From Candidatus Hydrogenedens sp. (lineage in GTDB: Bacteria; Hydrogenedentota; Hydrogenedentia; Hydrogenedentales; JAEUWI01), in NCBI GenBank assembly GCA_016125095.1, contig WGMK01000043.1, forward strand, positions 1 through 37,356: a DNA stretch of 37,356 nt. The letters run 5' to 3'. Made by a program: the position numbers and the translations under genes. Positions 34,396-37,356 of this stretch are shown here, in pieces. The notes beneath the pieces are model-generated. The model did not search any database. It saw only the letters and a list, made by a program, of their open reading frames with translations, and had not been told where the DNA came from. Within the stretch, counting starts at the first letter, position 1. Every line of letters starts with the position of its first letter.

Positions 34396-36528
34396 CTATC
34401 GCCCGCTAACTACACGCACAACGCCCGAGGTGTAGAGCGCGCTGGTATCCCAAGCGCGACCGCGCGGCAGGTCCGGCAAGGCGATATGCTCGAACTTCTG
34501 GTTCACCGGTTCGCCGAGTTGGAAAAGATCGAACCGGTCGCCGTCGGCCGCGTAATAGCCTTCGGGCAAGCGTAGTTCCAGCGTGCCATCCAGCACGAGA
34601 TCCGCCGACGCGGCAAGGACCACGGGCGCATCGCCTCCGTGCAGTATCAGCGTCCCGCCGGCCATGCTGAAGGTGCCTTGAAGCGTAAGCGTACCACTGC
34701 CTGTGCAATCGAGCGTATGCCCCGCGAGTGCCAGCCGGCCTCCGAAGTCGATGGCGGTATCCGCTTCGACCTTCAGGGTCGTATCGCTGCCGAGGGAAAC
34801 GGTCGCGTTGATTGTGTGCTGTCCGCGCAGGCATTCGAGGATGCCCGCCGTGTCCGCGTCGCCTAAGACAACTTCGCCCTTGCCTGCCACGGTATAGCTC
34901 TCGGTGTTCAGGAAGCGGATACCCCCGATCCGGTACAGGGTCTCGAGCAGTACGGTCGTATCCGACATGGCCGCGCTGCCGAAGATCGCCAGTTCGGCCG
35001 CCGTATCGGGCCGTCCCCAATAGAACCAGTTGGTCGGCTCGGTCCAGGTATTCGAATCCGCGCCGGTCCACGTACGTTCGCCGGGCGGCGGCGGACGCAC
35101 GGCGAGGCTGCTCGTGTAGTTCAGGCCCGCGTTCTGTGCGGTGTCCGAGTAGTTGCCGGCCGCGTCGAAGCGGAGTACTCGACCGCTCTGCTCTGCGATG
35201 TAGACGCTCCCGTCCTCGCCCTGCGCCAAGCCCACGGGATCAACCGGTTGCGTCCCAAGGGCAAAGGGCCCCAGCGGCGCGCGCTGGAACTGGGTGTTTT
35301 CATATCGCAGCACACGTTCACCCGCGGGATCGATCTCCAGCACGAACTCCGGCTTGGCGCTCCGGAAATCCGCAATGCGATGGAAGGTCATCAGGTTCGA
35401 ATCGTGTCCGCGCGGCGGTTTGTGCCCGCCGAGTTTGAATGCCGTGCGCGACACCACCGCCAGGTCGTCGCCGTCGATGGAGAAATTCAAGTACTGAAAG
35501 GCCTCGTGATAGAGGTCGGACGAGTAGAGAAAAATCTTCTCCACCTCCCAATGGCGCAGATCGGACGACGAGAGCAGCGCGGCCGTATTGCGGATCATGG
35601 CGGGGGTATCCGCCAGCCATCGGTCGTCCTTATGCACCGGCAACACGGGATTCGTGAGCGCAAAGTACCGGCCGGACACCGCATCATACGCCACGCCGAA
35701 CTTCTTCTCCGCGCCGGGCAGCTCCGCGAAATCGAGATAGGGGTTGAACGCCATATCCCGCGGCGATTCCACATGCAACAGCGCTGTGTAGGGCAGCTGG
35801 TTCACCTTGGGCAAGATGACCACGCCCTCCGCAGGCGATGCCGTTACCTGCCCCTCGGACCAGAAGGGGAAGCGCCCGTCCAGCCAGGACTCATCCTGAG
35901 AGACGCCCTTGCTCAGCGTCCACGAATCGGCTTGCAACAGGTCGGCATCGACCGGCGCCGATAGCGCCCGCGTGCCTTGCGAGAACCACAGGCGCCCTTC
36001 GTACTCCACCAGCGGATTCGGCGTCCCGCCGTAGCGTCCCTCCCGCAGCAATCCGTGTTGCTCGTCTACCGGCTCCGTCCAGGTCGCTCCCGCATCCGCC
36101 GACTTACGGATGATGAGATTGCCGCTCTTCCGCGCGTAGCCGATGATGTAGAGGCCGTCATCATGCGCGAACACGGTCGACCAGAACTGCCCCTCGAGCA
36201 TCGCCGTCTGGGTCCAGCTTTCGCCGCGAACGTTGGAGCGGTAGATCTTCGTGATGCCCGAGGTCTTTTCCGAGGAACCCCAGCCGAACAAATCATGCGA
36301 TGCGACGTAGGTGCCGTCCGGAAGGATCGTAATCGACGGCGAGCCGACATACTGCGCACGGCCCAGCATACGTTCCAGCGGCGAAGGCGCATGCTGGTGG
36401 CCAATCACCACGCCCGGCGCTCGGCTCAAGTCCGGCGTGCCCGCGCCCCATTGCATCGCCGCCACAGCCACAATCAGGACCGCGAAGATTGTCGCTGCCG
36501 CACGTGCGGCGTTCAACCGTCCAAGAAT
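34396..36528 (-). CDS. exported BNR/sialidase-like protein with autotransporter-type beta repeats
   Basis: The protein of about 710 residues has a hydrophobic N-terminus (AAATIFAVLIVAVAAM) and BNR-type blades (IYRSNVRGESWTQTAML, IIRKSADAGATWTEPV). An NHL-like strip (DGSVYIAEQSGRVLRFDAAGN) follows. The C-terminal region has passenger-like beta repeats (AGGTLILHGGD, GTLTLQGTFSM) and a closing TSALYTSGVVRVV, as seen in planctomycete secreted proteins. The start is odd: the good ribosome site AAAGGAG (36536-36542) is 7 bases before ATT (36528), with no ATG, GTG or TTG at that point; the nearest conventional start, TTG 36516, is too far. Sialidase activity is not shown; the key arginine triad was not located. 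Confidence 0.75.
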   Translation of the reverse strand: MLGRLNAARAAATIFAVLIVAVAAMQWGAGTPDLSRAPGVVIGHQHAPSPLERMLGRAQYVGSPSITILPDGTYVASHDLFGWGSSEKTSGITKIYRSNVRGESWTQTAMLEGQFWSTVFAHDDGLYIIGYARKSGNLIIRKSADAGATWTEPVDEQHGLLREGRYGGTPNPLVEYEGRLWFSQGTRALSAPVDADLLQADSWTLSKGVSQDESWLDGRFPFWSEGQVTASPAEGVVILPKVNQLPYTALLHVESPRDMAFNPYLDFAELPGAEKKFGVAYDAVSGRYFALTNPVLPVHKDDRWLADTPAMIRNTAALLSSSDLRHWEVEKIFLYSSDLYHEAFQYLNFSIDGDDLAVVSRTAFKLGGHKPPRGHDSNLMTFHRIADFRSAKPEFVLEIDPAGERVLRYENTQFQRAPLGPFALGTQPVDPVGLAQGEDGSVYIAEQSGRVLRFDAAGNYSDTAQNAGLNYTSSLAVRPPPPGERTWTGADSNTWTEPTNWFYWGRPDTAAELAIFGSAAMSDTTVLLETLYRIGGIRFLNTESYTVAGKGEVVLGDADTAGILECLRGQHTINATVSLGSDTTLKVEADTAIDFGGRLALAGHTLDCTGSGTLTLQGTFSMAGGTLILHGGDAPVVLAASADLVLDGTLELRLPEGYYAADGDRFDLFQLGEPVNQKFEHIALPDLPRGRAWDTSALYTSGVVRVVSGR

Positions 36529-36543
36529 CGAGACACTCCTTTC

Positions 36544-37101
36544 TCAGCGGACCGCGGCACCCGAAAGGCTGAGCAGCAGCACAAAGAAGACCGTCGTGCT
36601 GAAGAAAAGCACGATACCCGCCATGACGCGCGCGACATTCGGACTGGCTTCGTGCACTGGCACGGGGTGATTCCCCTGTAGGGCAATGGCCAAAGGCGTG
36701 AAGATGACTTCTGGCAGAAGCACGCCGTAGAGCAGCGCCAGGAAGGCGATGGCCACCCCACCGCCCATGCGGCTCGGGTCATCGAGCGCGGCCAGCATCG
36801 ATACCATGCCGATGAGCGTGCCCACGCAGCCCGCCATGAGTGCGAAGCGCGCGCCAGCGCGGGCCATGGCCGCCAAGCCGGCGTCGGCTTGCACATTTCC
36901 CGAAAGCATCCGCCCTGCGGCGGGAAGCAGCTTGAGCGCCGCGCTGCCGTAGCTCCACACGAGCAGCCCCAGGGTGAGCAGCACGACAAACGCCAGCGAC
37001 GGGATATTGATGAACACGATGGCATTGCCACCAGCGGACATCGCGATTAGCACCGCAGCCAGCGCAAGCGCCAATCCCACCAGACGAGATACCATTGCCA
37101 T
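36544..37101 (-). CDS. MotA/TolQ/ExbB-like membrane protein, short form
   Basis: The 185-residue protein has about four membrane helices with MotA-like sequence: GGNAIVFINIPSLAFVVLLTLG near the N-terminus, and CVGTLIGMVSMLAALDDPSRMGGGVAIAFL followed by LYGVLLPEVIFTPLAIAL. MotA and TolQ/ExbB proteins form proton channels with a partner (MotB, TolR or ExbD); no partner is visible here. It lacks the large cytoplasmic loop of flagellar MotA (usual length about 290). GAGGGAGAG precedes ATG 37101. The BNR protein follows within 15 bases, so they form one operon. Confidence 0.78.
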   Translation of the reverse strand: MAMVSRLVGLALALAAVLIAMSAGGNAIVFINIPSLAFVVLLTLGLLVWSYGSAALKLLPAAGRMLSGNVQADAGLAAMARAGARFALMAGCVGTLIGMVSMLAALDDPSRMGGGVAIAFLALLYGVLLPEVIFTPLAIALQGNHPVPVHEASPNVARVMAGIVLFFSTTVFFVLLLSLSGAAVR

Positions 37102-37216
37102 GGAACTCTCCCTCAGGGTTCGTGCCTCGGGTATGGAGGCGCCCCGCTCGCAAGTGAATCTCGCCAGTATACACCCGGCAAACGACTCGGCAAAAACAAG
37201 TTTCTACAAATATCAT

Positions 37217-37245
37217 CGCAGATTCAAAGTCTAATTGCAACAGGC
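37217..37245. repeat. probable IS30-type terminal inverted repeat
   Basis: The sequence starting CGCAGATTCAAAG and ending AATTGCAACAGGC resembles, from memory, the end of IS30 (AGATTCAA...GCAACAG). It overlaps the transposase stop codon, as expected for the end of such an element. The other end lies beyond the window. Confidence 0.45.
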
Positions 37246-37356
37246 TTTTCGAGGAAGACCTGTGCCGGGGTGCGGAATCCGAGTTTCTTTCTGGGACGAT
37301 TGTTGAGCTTGTCGACGTAGGTATTCAATTCCCCGTCGGTGAGGTTTTTGAAGCTG
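37224..37356 (-). mobile_element. IS30-family transposase, C-terminal fragment at window edge
   Basis: The minus-strand frame entering from the right edge encodes DGELNTYVDKLNNRPRKKLG followed by FRTPAQVF and ends at TGA (37224-37226). KLNNRPRK-x-LG-[FY]-RTP is the well-known C-terminal signature of IS30 transposases. Only 43 residues are inside the window, so completeness cannot be judged. Confidence 0.9.

Noticed and set aside
1..37356. CRISPR array or prophage
   Set aside because: No regularly spaced direct repeats were seen, and there are no phage structural or integrase genes; the tRNA pair shows no attached integrated element.

Overview
The window looks like a piece of chromosome from a GC-rich, diderm (Gram-negative type) bacterium. 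Evidence for the diderm envelope is an OmpA-type lipoprotein, a LytM-type lipoprotein and several exported proteins. The best lineage clue is a repeated C-terminal module, ELLR-[LV]-[IV]-Q-[FV]-YN followed by a TEDG-[FY] tail, in two large secreted proteins and in one decayed relic. I associate this module with Candidatus Hydrogenedentes and related planctomycete-like lineages. That placement is an inference from memory and was not searched.

Layout. 1-373 has no complete gene and carries nested inverted repeats ending in a T-run. 374-3997 (minus) is a two-gene unit for an M16 zinc protease and a small membrane-anchored protein. 4110-7101 (plus) holds a purple-acid-phosphatase-like enzyme and a VWA-OmpA lipoprotein, each followed by a clear terminator. 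7161-9202 holds a HEAT-like protein, a PilZ c-di-GMP receptor with a small partner ORF, and a LytM lipoprotein lacking one zinc ligand. 9306-12337 (plus) holds a cytochrome P450, a calcineurin-like phosphoesterase and a translationally coupled PlsC acyltransferase, facing an MFS exporter. 13875-14113 is a promoter plus tRNA-Gln(CUG) and tRNA-Glu(CUC).

14271-22485 is a secreted-protein and carbohydrate region. It contains a Calx-beta/dockerin-like protein, a GH99-like protein, a dockerin relic, a DUF3089 hydrolase, a sulfotransferase-like gene broken by an in-frame amber codon, a GH42-like glycosidase and a DUF1080 protein. 22701-24677 is a nuclease-helicase fusion (DUF2075) of different base composition, followed by a cluster of small palindromes (REP-like), and is the most likely acquired or defence-related gene. 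25065-29435 holds a four-fold repeated membrane protein, an EthA-like Baeyer-Villiger monooxygenase and a secreted CHRD/dockerin-like protein.

29510-34382 is a fatty-acid module. A TetR regulator, a FadE-type acyl-CoA dehydrogenase and two previously unlisted 43-44 residue membrane peptides form one minus-strand operon. A long-chain acyl-CoA synthetase is divergent from it, and a perfect 18-bp operator palindrome lies between them. 34396-37101 (minus) pairs a MotA/TolQ-like membrane protein with a secreted BNR protein that seems to start at ATT. The right edge cuts into an IS30-family transposase.

The strongest candidates for something undescribed are the tandem small membrane peptides in the fatty-acid operon, the DUF2075 nuclease-helicase, the 4-repeat membrane protein and the MotA-like plus BNR pair.
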